Source: Lunularia cruciata (Eukaryota; Streptophyta; Marchantiopsida; Lunulariales; Lunulariaceae). From it: DNA of 64,000 nucleotides. The notes under the pieces were generated by a model, which saw only the letters and a program-made list of their open reading frames with translations, did not search any database and was not told the DNA's origin. Positions 21,215 to 32,760 of the stretch are shown here, piece by piece (the first letter of the stretch is position 1; the number at the start of each line of letters is the position of its first letter). The stretch covers positions 43,800,593 through 43,864,592 of the forward strand of contig OX419759.1 in assembly GCA_948567375.1 (NCBI GenBank). The letters are read 5' to 3'. The position numbers and the translations under genes were made by a program.

Positions 21215-22620
21215 AATATTGGAATAAATGCTTGTATTATTCATTGTGTCTTTTGTGAGTTTTTTTTTTATCTTGTCCTTGTCATCTTTGGTGAGATGTA
21301 TTCTTGTTGGTTGGGGTGGGGTGGGGTGGGGTTAGGTGTGGCGGGGGGGGGGGGGGGGGGGGGAGCATAATATAACTATTTCCACCTCCTAACTTTGATG
21401 TCATTGCAATGGGAACTGCAAGAGTTGTAGGAGTTGAGACCACAAGTGGGGCTTGGGCAGCAGTGTGTAGTGATATTGATGCAGATGGGTATCCTTGGGC
21501 AGAAGTACTTGCCATTGATGGTTTTCTTGCATTCTAATAAGCGTATTTGTTGACATGGGAGAGAATGCTTCCTTTGGGCTTAATGTATCAGAGTTCATGC
21601 AGCATTCTATGGAATAAACATGGCCAAAGAAAGTGGCTGAGATGAGTAGAGAGGACATACACCTCAGCCAGAAGTGGCACCAAACATGTCAACATGAGGA
21701 GCTTGTCCCGGAATGGGGTAAACAGGATGCTGTGGGAGAAGGGGAAGTTAGTACAATCCTTGTGCTGACAAACACTGATGTTAACCTGGCTTAGAGAGGG
21801 GGTGTAGACAAGATTCTCATAGCAGTTTGTGCTTCCACTCCACTTTGAGAATCTCCAAGAGACACTAACCCTCACAGATAGCTCTCATGTCTATCACCCT
21901 TGCAAGCTCTATGGCCTCCTTGGTATGGTCATTGATGCATTTCCTTTCTAGAATCTTGTTGAGGAATTCTCTTATGCACCCTTCTGCAAAAACAGACAAT
22001 AGTTACATGAGTGGCATCTCCTTGGATACTTAGATCATAGGTCCAACATCCATAATGCATCCTTATTTTATGGCAACCTTTGATTCCCACAGTCAGAATC
22101 ATACCCTCTCCTTCAAGCCCATAGGTGAACATTGGACCCTATGTTCATCTAGGTTATGAGAGATAAGTGAGTTGGAAAGAATTCCCAATCTACCAACTCA
22201 AACAGACTTTGGGTTGGAAGATTACCCACTCAAGGGGAAAAAGACCCACTTAAATAACTATTCTAACCCGAAAAATAAATTTTTTCTACCTAATCACTTC
22301 TCTTTTTGTGGCTGCCACATTCTTACTTGCTTGCACCAAGAATGCCAATTGACTCTCCTCTCTTAGATGTCCGCTGCCTGGATGAACCTACTATGAATAT
22401 CATTAGAGTGCCACTGAAATCTTGTTTGCTACCTACCTCTTTTTTCATAATACAAGAACCCTCAGAATTGTGTGCTCATATTCCCTTAATTAGCCAGCCC
22501 ATAAAGAAGGTTCCATAACACTTCTCTCCTTCTCCTGCACTTGGGCTTAGTCGGCCTGTAGAGTTTGTCTCCCGCACAGGGGCTTAGTTAGGCTGTAGAG
22601 GTCCTCTCCCCCATTGAATG
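21215..22620 (-). pseudogene. Inverted D element remnant: gag start and leader
   Basis: The minus strand retains TSKLGGGNSYI (about 21385-21420), the N-terminal part of a gag best seen in block 2 (45136-45546). The rest of gag was replaced by a G-rich tract at 21320-21363. The remaining 1 kb matches 45640-46620 and looks like untranslated leader or LTR-related DNA. Small ORFs there differ between the blocks and are not credible genes. Confidence 0.6.
21343..21363 (+). repeat. Run of 21 G with flanking GGGGT repeats
   Basis: A homopolymer of 21 G follows GGGGTGGGGTGGGGTGGGG. The equivalent place in block 2 (about 45178-45366) holds about 190 bp of D gag instead. The tract could form a G-quadruplex. 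It may also mark a collapsed or badly read assembly position. Confidence 0.9.
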
Positions 22621-25110
22621 TTCATATTTGTCAGTCATAGATAAACAATTTGTAGGAAAGATTTTATAAGACAAAAATGAGCTGAGCCCAGTACATAGTA
22701 TCCTGCAATCCATCAATATCCTGCACTGCTGTACCATCCTGTCCATAGTTTCTCACCCCTTTGACTTGGTACCTTTGTCCAGCTAACAAATTTCTTTCAT
22801 AATTTCAAGTATCATATTGATGATCAGTCCATCAACATAGATTATCAATAAAATCATATTATTACCAACTTGCAGCCAATACAAAAAAGGATATAAAAGG
22901 ATATAATGTCAGACCTCCCATCTCATCCATTATTGTATTTATGCGATAAAACTTGAAATCCAATGAATAAGAGATAGCAAATTTTATTTGCATTCCAAGT
23001 TCAAGGAGATTGCTTAAGTCTATAAAGAGACTTTTCTATGCACAGAAATTTTTCTGATATATTGGATCTTCATATTGAGATAATTCTTTCATGTGGACAT
23101 CCTCAATGGACATCTATATGAAGCAACCATCTGGATATGAAGATTAAGGCATCATATCAGGATGTATGTTCATATAGACTTCCGTATATATACTCATAGG
23201 ACCAAAAAATTCCTCTTAATCTAAAAATTCCAATGAAGTGAATGTCCTTTTATTAGCAGGAAAACCCACCAACTCCTAAGTTTGTCTATCACATAGTGCT
23301 GTAACTTCAAGCTCCCTTGCTTGCACCCATTTGCATGGTGCATTATTTCCTAAAAAAATTTTGGTTGTTGCTCTTGGATAGCCTACACCATATATATGCA
23401 TAGTGTTGTGCTAAAAACCCTTCAAATTTAAAGCATCTTATAGTATATTTGACCTGTGTGTGTGTCCTTCATCGAGGCATAAGTTGAGATTGAGAAGCAC
23501 TATTTGTAATGATTTGTAAATCATCTAAATGATTTGGAATTTCTAGGGACCAAAATTATAAGTGGACAAGGTAAGGATTCCTTGAGAGGTTGTTTGGCTT
23601 GTTACCTAATTCTCCAGCCTCAAGTACTCCAATAAGCAAAAAACCTATGAGAAAAAAATCAAGAAATGTTGGAAGATTCTGAACTACATATAAGATAGGT
23701 AACATATTCAATATTGAGGGTTCATGTCACCTACTCTTTTATGCCTCATCTCAAGATCTAAAGTGCAATAGAGTCATAAAGAAACATAACATTTTTATTT
23801 GTAGCAATATGGATCTTGATGTCTAACTTAAACATCCTATCTATTTCGGATCTAAATTTTCATCCTATAGGTACAGTGTATTTCTTAGACTTGTCAACAA
23901 AAGCATCATCTTGGTTTATTAAAACAAGATACAAATTCTCAATAATTTTTCCAACAAATGATTATGAATGACTATATGATTGGTAGTTGTAGCCAAGCAA
24001 AGGACCTCTCCTGAGCCACTAAGCTTCTCCACAGGAGTTGAGAAAGGTATACTGCCTATGTGAGTCATCATTAGTATTCAACCAAAAATTTAGACAATGT
24101 TTATTTAGGGCTGAATATACTAGCTTGATTAGTCATGTAGTTTAAGCACTACGAGTCAACAAACAGTTTTCCTCACTCTTGGTCATTTGATGCAAAAATG
24201 TGAGTTATTACAAGTAGATGATCTTTGGAGTAGGAATCTTCCTTCAGATTATGTTGTTGAGTGAGCTTACCTAATTGAATATAAGCTTCTCAAATAACCT
24301 AATTGAATATAATTCTTCTAGTTAAGAGTCAATGAGTTATAATAGTAAATGCAAGACTCGTCTATTGTGGATTGTCCGTGTGTTATGTGCAGTTTTTGTG
24401 AGCATTGACCTTTGTTAATGACATCTCCACAAAGTGAACCTTCATATCGCTTTCCTTTTCCTCTCCTAGAAAACAACACCTGATCCTGAGTGGTAAGACC
24501 ATTGCCATCACCTTGTAGCTTCATCTTATCAAAGACAAAAATTGGGACTATGTCCACAAATCGAGGATAAATATCTCTAATAGCTAAAGAAGCCTCAAAA
24601 GGTTTATACTCCTTTGTTAGACCTTCGATGGTGTGTAGTGTTAGATCAGGATTTAAAACCTTAATCCGAATGCTATTGAGTTGCTCAGCCAAACCATGAA
24701 TGTAATCAAAATAGTCTTGCTTAAATTGTCTTTCTTAACCTTCATTTATTGCTACTTCAATTGAAGCTTTCTTGTCTCTTTGAAATCTAGAAAAGATTTG
24801 TCAATACATCCATTTCAAACCTCCAGACCTCCTTGGGACTATCAACCCCAAGGAGTACATAATGAAACAGTGATAGCAAACACACAAAGAAAGGCAATAC
24901 ACTGCCTGATTAGTATGTTTCTTCCAAGCATGTACATTAGAATATGAAGGAGCACCAATCGGACAAACTTCAACTCCTGTAACAAGATCAAACAATGCCT
25001 GGATTTTCAAGAATGTAGACATTCTATATTTCCAGAGAACAATTGTTGTTTGTCAAGGCCTCACGCTTGATGCCACCACCAAACATATCTAGTTTACTAG
25101 TACTCATGAC
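22621..25110 (-). pseudogene. Decayed Ty1/copia element: gag and reverse transcriptase fragments
   Basis: On the minus strand, 25022-24318 encodes pieces of a copia-type Gag (FLKIQALFDLVTG; IKVLNPDLTLHTIEGLTKEY; FEASLAIRDIYP). Further along, 23200-22780 holds reverse transcriptase pieces: EVYMN near 23180, KSLYRLKQSP near 23030 and LLIIYVDGLII near 22850, where the catalytic YVDD reads YVDG. Integrase is not recognisable. Stops and shifts are frequent. Block 2 keeps the RT part (46560-47700) but lacks the gag part. Confidence 0.75.
23113..23178. repeat. Inverted repeat inside the copia RT remnant, block 1
   Basis: A 28-base left arm (23113-23140, starting TCTATATGAAGC) is followed after 11 bases by a 27-base arm that is largely its reverse complement (23152-23178, ending TTCATATAGA). 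The arms duplicate the EVYMKQPxGY-coding part of RT in inverted orientation. The equivalent at 47048-47114 has nearly perfect arms. Confidence 0.8.
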
Positions 25111-25164
25111 ATACAAATAATACAATTAGATCACTTCTCAACAATTAAGATACAAATTTGAGCT

Positions 25165-26052
25165 CAAAGTTTCTCGTTATCTCTCTTCTACTCTGATACC
25201 TTATGGGAAAAAATAAGAGACGGAAATCACCACAAAAAAACTCCAATATATCTAAGAGGAGAAACGTGTACACGTGGTGTATTGAGTCTCTCCTCACCAA
25301 AACTTTAGAAGTGGTGAGTAGAGAAATATAGAATTAGCATGTGATCTCTATCAACACTTTGACTGTCAGGCAGGAGATCATTTGTTGTGTTGGCCTGTAC
25401 AGACAGTTCAGAATCAGAGCTGACTTTCCGCTTCATAGTTTCAAATGAAGTTCAAAGCGATTATAACCTTCTACCAAATTTGAATTGACATATTTACATA
25501 AAAACTGGCGTTCATATGGCTGAATCTTGCCGTGTATGTAGGATGTTATGATCATCAAGCCGGTGCACCGATGATGCATCATTTATGAGATCGGGGGAGG
25601 CTTTCTCAAGGAATGGAAGAATTTATTAGCATCCGGCCAAATGGAACAGATTTGACTGAAAACTGACATCAAATTCGAGGCTTGGCTATGGCTGATTCTT
25701 ATATGTCAAAGATCTCAAACCAAGGTCTTATGCACATTAGTACTCCGTACAAGTAAGATGTTATAATTGCGGAAGCGCAAGGTACAGAGAATGCACCGCT
25801 TATTATTTCAGAAATAGGATGAATCTTCCGCACATATGATCGATCCGAAGTAGATCACGAACCTAGAATTCTCAATCAACAACTACTGGCCATGACTATG
25901 ATGCTTGTTCTTGTTGGCTCCTACATGCTTACTTCTCCAGGACCTTGAGATGAGCTCTGTTTTGCTAGTGTAACGTGGCTTATTGCATCAATTGAGCAGA
26001 AAAAGACTCTTGTATGGTAATAGTGCCTGAAATGAGCCCTACAATCAGTTCT
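25165..26052. other. Downstream flank of the first peroxidase gene
   Basis: This region matches 47701-48648 in block 2, closely from about 25430 onwards. The transcribed 3' untranslated region must lie at its right-hand end. On the minus strand, GCAATAAGCC near 25980 is the best polyadenylation-signal-like sequence, about 70 bp past the stop. No other ORF or RNA gene is seen. Confidence 0.5.
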
Positions 26053-27815
26053 CTAGGACTTTGGCTCAACAACAGCACAATGTTTTCTCCAGCCGTATGA
26101 GTCCACGGTCTGAATGTTGCCCATTTTGATCATGGCCTCTCCAAAATCGTACAAAAATGATTCAGAATTTTGTGCTGCCTTGATAGCATACTCCAAACCC
26201 AATGGGTCGGTCAAGAGGTTGACATCCGATTGGAGAAGTCCCTTGCCTGTAAGGAGATCCAAATAGTAGGTAGAATCGAATGTGCCATTCGTTGTGTCGG
26301 CGGCAATGAAATTGAGAACTTGATCTCGTGGGCATTTAGTCTTGAGCCAGGCAGCAAAAGCGGCGTCCATGGAAGGATCGGTGATGTTTTGACCCTCAAA
26401 ATCGTAAAGTCGCTCGTGGAATGCTCCACAATGGAATTGCCCGATTGAATGACCGCCTGATTTTATAAATTGCGGAGAAAGGACCAGACGTTACGGTTTA
26501 ATAGCACGACTTGGTTTAACGTAACACCTCAAAGTACACAATGGTAGTTGTAATTATATGGAGAAAGCAATAAGTTGTAGGGGAGCAGATGGTACTGAAA
26601 TTACAAGTAGACACTTTGAACAAGATCATAAAGATGCAGATAGTCCAGGTTGAGCGTGATACCTGAGAGAATAATCATGTCCCGTGCATCAAGTCCAACT
26701 TTGGCAAAAGTAGCGACCAGCTGGGCGAAATCATCCGTACGCAGGGGCAAGCTGCCATTCACATCTTCCGCAATGGAAGCAGCCCCGTCGACTCGGCCCA
26801 AGTATACTGGCCAGGCCAAGCCACCAACCTGCAAATGTTTCATCAAAGGGCAGTAACTTATCGTTATTGATAAATATTGCAGAGGTTGATAGTGTTGGAG
26901 TTTATCTAAGGATATGCAGAAGTCTTTTGGCAGTGTTTCTAGAAGCACTTTCCACTTGCGTTTGACAGAGCACTTAACTTGCATTCATTATATAGTCAGC
27001 TACGGGAAGACAGTGTTCAATAGGGGGACGTTTCTGATGCTAACTGTGGAATTATGGGTATGGTTTTGTCATGGGGCCCATTGAATCCATCTCTGTGATG
27101 GAATGGAACATTGAGATATTCATGACATACCTTAGCGGTTGCATCGCGTGCTACCAACGCGAGGATATCGGCACATGATACAACTCCAGGACATTCACAT
27201 TCGAGCTTCATCTTAATCTGATCAATTTCCTCAAATCCTCGAAGAGAACCTTTGTTCAATAGTGCATCCTTTTCAGCTACCATATCTTTAGTTGAGTTGA
27301 TGAGTACGGATCCATCACAACCCTGTACATCCAGACCAAATTCCTCTCATCAGTAGGACAAAAATGAAAAAAGCTGTGCTGCCTTATAATTCATATGATT
27401 ATTCACCATCTGATGATCGCAGTTTACCGTTCGTTCTAGTAAAACTGGAGAATTTGGAGTCAGCAGTTTTAGCTGTTCTGGGTGCGTATTATCGGTGTCG
27501 ATTGCAGATAAGCAACCTCGGCATGCTGGCATGCATGGATAAATGAGTTATAAACGCATTCCTATTAACTGTGACAGGCGAGTAGTGACTTACTCCAACA
27601 AAGCAGTCATGGAAGTGCAAACGCATGAGACCTGCAGCCATTCCCCAATTCGCTTCAACGATTTCATCGACCTGTTGTTTCACGACGGTTGCAATCTGTG
27701 GACAAGTTTCCTCATAATAGTCCAGTGAAAGCTCGGCATTCGAAAGAGTTGCTGCTACGCCCAACAGAAAAATCGTAGCAGTCAAGACTGATCTTGAAAC
27801 ATCTGATGGAGCCAT
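26053..27815 (-). CDS. Class III peroxidase, copy 1 (four exons)
   Basis: Coding exons on the minus strand are 27815-27594, 27322-27131, 26828-26663 and 26456-26053, with GT-AG introns of 271, 302 and 206 bp. Total 984 bp, 327 residues. A signal peptide of about 27 residues (hydrophobic TATIFLLGVAATL) precedes ELSLDYYEETCP, so the enzyme is secreted to the wall or vacuole. The distal heme site is RLHFHDCFVGGCDGS (Arg, catalytic His, Ca-ligand Asp), followed by CPGVVSCADILALVARDA and the proximal heme His in SGGHSIGQFHC. The C-terminal MIKMGNIQTVDSYG and the last Cys are typical. Nine Cys are present: the eight usual ones plus one in LECEC. Length and four-exon layout match the classical plant family, which oxidises phenolics with H2O2. 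The start is the first ATG after a probable 5' UTR intron. The physiological substrate is unknown. Confidence 0.95.
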
Positions 27816-27930
27816 TGTACAGATATTTAACTGCGGGTGCCTTTTGCTGTTTTGCCGTATCGATTATATGGAGGGATCCCCAACCCAGCACAAGGTATCT
27901 CGACCAGCGCCAATGGTCGAATCCACCTTC

Positions 27931-28164
27931 CTGTACGGTTACATGTCAGGAGAAGACACAGAAATGAGAAATAATGAGTGAAATTTAACACGAGTGTGAG
28001 AAGTAAACAGCAAGTCCGGCAAGTTCAAAATTGCTCATAGAGTTGCGCTTGGGCTGCAAGTAGAATATGATTTCTAGCGAAGGCACCGTAATGGCAGCAG
28101 AATTAGAGACAACCTGCAGGTCCGTTGACAAGTACTTAGCTAGAGAAAATAGAGTTTAACTTAC
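27931..28164 (-). other. Probable 5' UTR intron of peroxidase copy 1
   Basis: The minus strand has a strong donor (GCACGTAAGTT, cut at 28165/28164) and an acceptor (CCGTACAG, 27931) upstream of the start codon. Both are conserved in copy 2 (50734 and 50502). If spliced, the leader has no ATG before the one at 27815. Without splicing the leader would be about 400 nt. This is an inference from sites only. Confidence 0.5.
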
Positions 28165-28236
28165 GTGCAAAGGTCAAGGGAGACCCGAGGTTGAGCTCGA
28201 GAGTCCCAATGTGATATGCAATCAGTTGGACAGTCC

Positions 28237-28243
28237 TTATATA
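28237..28243 (-). promoter_or_regulatory. TATA box of peroxidase copy 1
   Basis: The minus strand reads GCATATATAAGGACTG. It lies about 420 bp upstream of the ATG and about 70 bp upstream of the proposed 5' UTR donor, leaving room for a short first exon starting near 28208. It is identical at 50807-50813. Confidence 0.6.
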
Positions 28244-28411
28244 TGCGTCAATTGCCTGCTGACTGGATGAGCTGCAAACTGCTACAATATTTCCTGAGTT
28301 ACATCGCTGGAAGTTGCGAATATTTAACTATTCAACATGATTATAAGCGACATTACCGAGAGGAATGATTGTCGTGGCTCTACGTGCTTCTGCATAAGAA
28401 AAGGTCTTAGT

Positions 28412-28458
28412 GGTGCCTCATTCCAGGCCAGGATAGACCTGGCATGGATTGAGGCACC
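28412..28458. promoter_or_regulatory. 47-nt hairpin upstream of peroxidase copy 1
   Basis: Two 21-base arms (GGTGCCTCA...GCCAGG and CCTGGC...TGAGGCACC) flank a 5-base loop ATAGA. By eye 19 of 21 positions pair. It sits about 170 bp upstream of the TATA box. The block 2 copy (50982-51028) differs by one stem base. TTA occurs just outside both ends (28408-28410 region and 28459-28461). It may be a regulatory palindrome, a very small foldback element, or a transcribed hairpin; nothing here decides. Confidence 0.75.
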
Positions 28459-28499
28459 TTAAACCGGCTGTCTGGAGTATCAACTAAGATACTGGAATA

Positions 28500-30741
28500 T
28501 AATGTGTCTGGAAAAGCATATAGAATGAATTATACGGCTTTCACCATCAGAATAATGCGCGCTGTTCCTGTGGCCCACCCATCATTGGTAAGTAGTCACA
28601 TGTATTGAGTCACGCTTAGAAAATAGTGACTTTAATCTTAAGATATATGGTATGCGTGTGATATCCTACTGAATTAAAGCCTTTAAAACGGGAAAAGTAA
28701 CTTGGAGTGGGTTGTTTTGTGTGGTTCTGTTCGCAACGATAATTCAAGTGGAATTTTGATGGTTAAGCGGAGAAATACTATAAGGGATTTTATTGATGGG
28801 TAACTAACTTTTCACACTAAGGATATTGACTGATCTTCTTATTCATTGTTTTTATATTGCTCAGTAAAACACGAATGAATTAGAAAACCCCATTATTCAT
28901 TCCACTCGTACCGGGATGGTCTTTGTCTCACCTTCCTCAAAGCCCTCGATAGACCTTTCTGTATGAGTGGTTAATATTGGCGACCAAAATCAAGTTTTCT
29001 TCTTTTTTCATAACAACTGAGTGCACTCTTCATCCCTTACACTCATCATTAAATGTATTTTCTCCTGCTTTAGTTATTCAATTAGTAAACATGCGTTGCC
29101 CAAGCCCTTTGCTATGATTGATGGCAGATTCTCTTACCAAATCCCAATTGCATTATTATTCTTGTCCAAATTTTGATCCTTTTAATGAGAAAAAAAGGAT
29201 TAATTCATTCATTGCTCTTCATGGACCATCTTGTTCAAGTCCCAATTATAATTTGAATGGAATTCATACCCATCCCAAATTTGTTTCACTCCATCATTTC
29301 CCAAGGCTAGCAACTGGCGTTCAATTCTTTGCTTCAACTCTTTGTACCCGGTTTTGACCAAGTTAAGAAGATGGAAACTTCATTACTACCATCATCCCCT
29401 TCAAAACAAGCTGTTCATACACTTCAAAAAATCAACTATAGCCTTAGAAAAACGATCTCTGTGCAACAAATCCTCTCATCCAGTTACAAACTCTCCAAAT
29501 CTCCTTTTTATTTGGTGTGTTTAACATTGTCTCCTTCTTGTAATTACATGCATTGTTCTCATCCAGTTTTAAAGACTCCCAATCTGCTTTTTCTTTCCTG
29601 TGTTTAACACCAGTGGCTTCTTTTAATTATATGCATTGTGAGCAGAGAAGAATCCAATGCCTATCATCCTTCTTAGATTTTGCATGAAATCCTTAGCAAG
29701 TCACTTTTTTGCTGTTATTACTATAATTTTTCTTTGATCTTGCATGAGATCCATAGCTACTCAATTTGTTGCTGTGCTGAGTTCTCACATCACTATAAAC
29801 TTGATATATATGTGGAGTCAATGTGAGGAGTAAATAGTCAAGTAGATCACAATAAAATCCCAATCCAAGTTCCCTTAGTTGGAATTTTTATAAGTAATCC
29901 AAGCATAGTTGATAGGGCACGCCTAGAGAGGTGGCACTACTTGACAACTACAAACAAACCAGCTTCTCAGTTTATGAATATCCTCAAGTTTGGTGACCTG
30001 TTATTTCCAGCTGATTTTGCAAGTCTTCACTTTCCTACTTGTTGTTGGTGCTTCTATCATCTATCTATCCTTGTGGGTGGTTCTATTAGCATAGGTTCCT
30101 AAGTCACTTGATTTTGAAACTTAACATGTAACATGTCATGTTCTACTAGATATGTTTTCGTTCTAACTTGAGGATTCCACTTTCCTTGTTCTTCCTAATA
30201 TTGACCACTTTACCTTTCTTACCCCTAGGTGGTGGTAGTATGGTAACTTAATGATCTTGGTATCCTTCTTCTGCTATCAAAGTACATGAAAAAGACAGGA
30301 GGATAATCCCCCAGCTCAGACAAACCGTTGTAGCTTTTATGAGCTAAACATTGGTTATGACTACTTGTGACTGTGCCATTTCATGTTTTCTTGTGTAAAG
30401 TCAAAATCTGGAGTCATTGACTATTACTCTCTCAACCAGAACCCATTGAGTCCCTTCTCCCTACAAATGTTGATTCTTGTTTTCCACTTCATCCATGCTC
30501 TCAACCATACATCCTGTGGTAGCCCACCTTGCATCTCCTTACACAGATCTTTCTTTTTTTCCCCTTTTCTTAGGAATTAGTTAAGCACTTAGATTACAGT
30601 AGTATCAGTAGATATGATTTATGGACTGTACTCCAACAATTTGGAAAACACTGGAAATATGTTTTCAGTTATCAGATGGAGTGACCAATGGAGTTGTAGC
30701 ACCATTGGAGTGGAGTAGTTGATCACAAATACAGGTTTCCA
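28500..30741. other. Unassigned intergenic DNA of block 1
   Basis: It matches 51070-52348 plus 56057-57048 of block 2, which together show that the family C element at 52349-56056 is inserted there. Short ORFs near 29118-29600 are not conserved in frame between the blocks, so I do not accept them. Decayed protein-like stretches on the minus strand near 29200-29350 (ERQLLALGNDGVKQIWDGYEF) suggest an old repeat of unknown type. No tRNA, rRNA or intact gene is seen. Confidence 0.5.
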
Positions 30742-32760
30742 TGGCAGCCATCCGCAGTCAGTCATCCACCTTGGGAAGGAGTAAGGTTCAGTCAATTGAA
30801 TTTACACCACCACAGAGATTCAATGAAGGTAAAATAACAAATGGGCATTAGAACTTACTTGCCCAGCAGTGAAGTAGAAATTTTTGAGTTAGCATGAGAG
30901 ACTATGTGAGAGGGTGATTGGGAACAAGAGTGTGAAGGTAAATTGGTGAGACAAATTGGACAAAGATACATTGGGCAACAGAATGTCAATCAAGAAGAAT
31001 AAGACAACAACTGGATTTGCCTCCCGCTCTCCAAGAGTGGAGAAATGTACAAATTACTGTTACACCAGGTATCTCAACTCAAAGGTTTTTCAGTTCCTGT
31101 TGTGGATATAGGACTTCATTTACCTCCCAATGATACTGGAGATCAAGGAGAAGAAGTATCCAATTTTACCAACTTGAAGGGCAATGTGTTTGCTTGGACC
31201 AAACAGCTTTGGCAAAAGTTTCTTGGGTCCAGTTCAATACCTGAAGCAATGTACCTTGACCATAAGTGGCTCCAAGCAATGGAGAACAAAAGAAGGAAAT
31301 TTGAGGCTTTTTTAAAATCCAAAAAGATAAGGAATGGTGAGAAGGTGAATGGGTATAATGAGACCATCACGCACACCGGTGACCTTGCTCATGAAGATCT
31401 TCAAGTTGATATGAACTACTTATGTCAACAGTGGATAGGTCACATTATTCCAGCTATTACATGAGGGGGGACCTGTGGACTAAGCAAAGATGTTTTACCA
31501 TCAAACCACAAATTGATTGAGCAATTGCAAAAGAATGGAGGGAACACTTTTCTCTCCTTTATTGTCTTACATTTCACAATATAGATGAGTCTACTATAGA
31601 AGGAAGAGAGTCATCTCTTCACAATTCACAACTACCCATTGAGATATTATCAAGCTCAAATCAAATACACAGAAAAAGTGAAGAAGTATAAGGGGACAGT
31701 ACTCAAGTACCAAAAGATAGAAAAGTGGGTAAAAATCACCAAGACTGTTGGGGCAAGCACAAGTAAGAGGAAGATGGTTATGGTGCAAGTATAGATCCAG
31801 AAGAGACGCAAGCCTTATCCCCAAGTTGTGGCCTCTTTGGAAGAGAGTGATTCTCATTCTAATGAAGTATCACAAGTAAAGGAAGTAAAATGCAAGTAAA
31901 GCCCAAAAGGAAAGTGCAAGATGACCAAGATTCACAAGGTATTCCAAATGCAACACCAATGCTAGGGGAAATGGAGAAAGAACAATCACCAATCATGGCA
32001 CAATCACCTCTAAGCAAGCAACCTCTTTTTCCAAGATTGAATTATCCTCTCATTAGGAAGAAGGTGATGTGGAACCAAGCATGGAAGTACCCTCCATCTT
32101 GGCAATAGAAGTGGAGCTGAGAAAACCAAACAAACTAGCTCCAAGAGAAAGGAGGACTTTGGTGGATAAGAAGGAGGATATCCCAATATCCTAGTTGCGG
32201 AAGAATGCTCCTACAATGCTAGCATTAGAATTGTGATAGTGCAGGTTCAGATTGTCTAGCCACTTGAAGAACAACAGGCGGTGACTCCACCCCAAGAACC
32301 AGCAACTGAGGATATCTTGGTGATGCCATCTTAATCAATTGGAGGAAATCCGCTGATAAGGATAGATTCTCAAGTGCTGGAAAGGGTAAGTGTTCAAGGA
32401 TTTGGACAACTTGTTTGCAAAACCAGTTGCTGCTACCAAGACCGTGGCAGCTGCCAAAGTAGTGGTTGCTAAAAAGCATAGGAAGGGAAGGAGTAATGTT
32501 AGGCTCCCATGTGGTGCTAGAAGTGGAGAGCATCCAAATGGTCCAAGCAACAACTCAAGATCACTCACTAAAAAATTGTCCAAAAGAAGAGGAAACTTGT
32601 TCAGGACAAAGTTTAGGATGACATATAGAACACACCCTTAACTATTTACCATTGTCGACATGGGTTGTTCATGAGTTGGGACCAGTTTTGAAAGCCATGG
32701 AAGAATTGCTTCTTGCTTACCAAGAGATAGACCCTATGGTGATGGACTATAAGAGGCTGA
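30742..32760 (+). pseudogene. ORF B, decayed gene for an unknown protein (block 1)
   Basis: Both blocks start this region with the same potential N-terminus, MAAIRSQSSTLGRSKVQSIE, at an ATG (30742 and 57049). Conserved protein blocks follow in shifting frames: VVDIGLHLPPNDTGDQGEE, AMYLDHKWLQAMENKRRKFE, NGYNETITHTGDLAHEDLQV, KWVKITKTVGASTSK, RKPYPQVVASLEESDSHSNE, then a Lys/Gln/Pro-rich part, then HQEIDPMVKGYKRL in the block 2 copy. I do not recognise the family. The layout (globular start, charged middle, coiled-coil end continued at 34245) parallels that of the family C protein. It is interrupted at 32760 by a family C element. It directly precedes the D LTR, but a polypurine tract is not evident there. 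Confidence 0.55.

Noticed and set aside
21282-21515. A Pro-rich ORF on the minus strand.
   Set aside because: Its Pro run is just the translation of the G-run complement joined to a gag remnant.
26211-26448. Overlapping ORFs on both strands of the peroxidase exons (also 26650-26856, 48766-49044, 49221-49427).
   Set aside because: These are other-frame shadows of well-conserved coding exons.
29118-29607. Short plus-strand ORFs upstream of the peroxidase, with counterparts near 51589-52096.
   Set aside because: The frames are not kept between the two blocks and no domain is visible.
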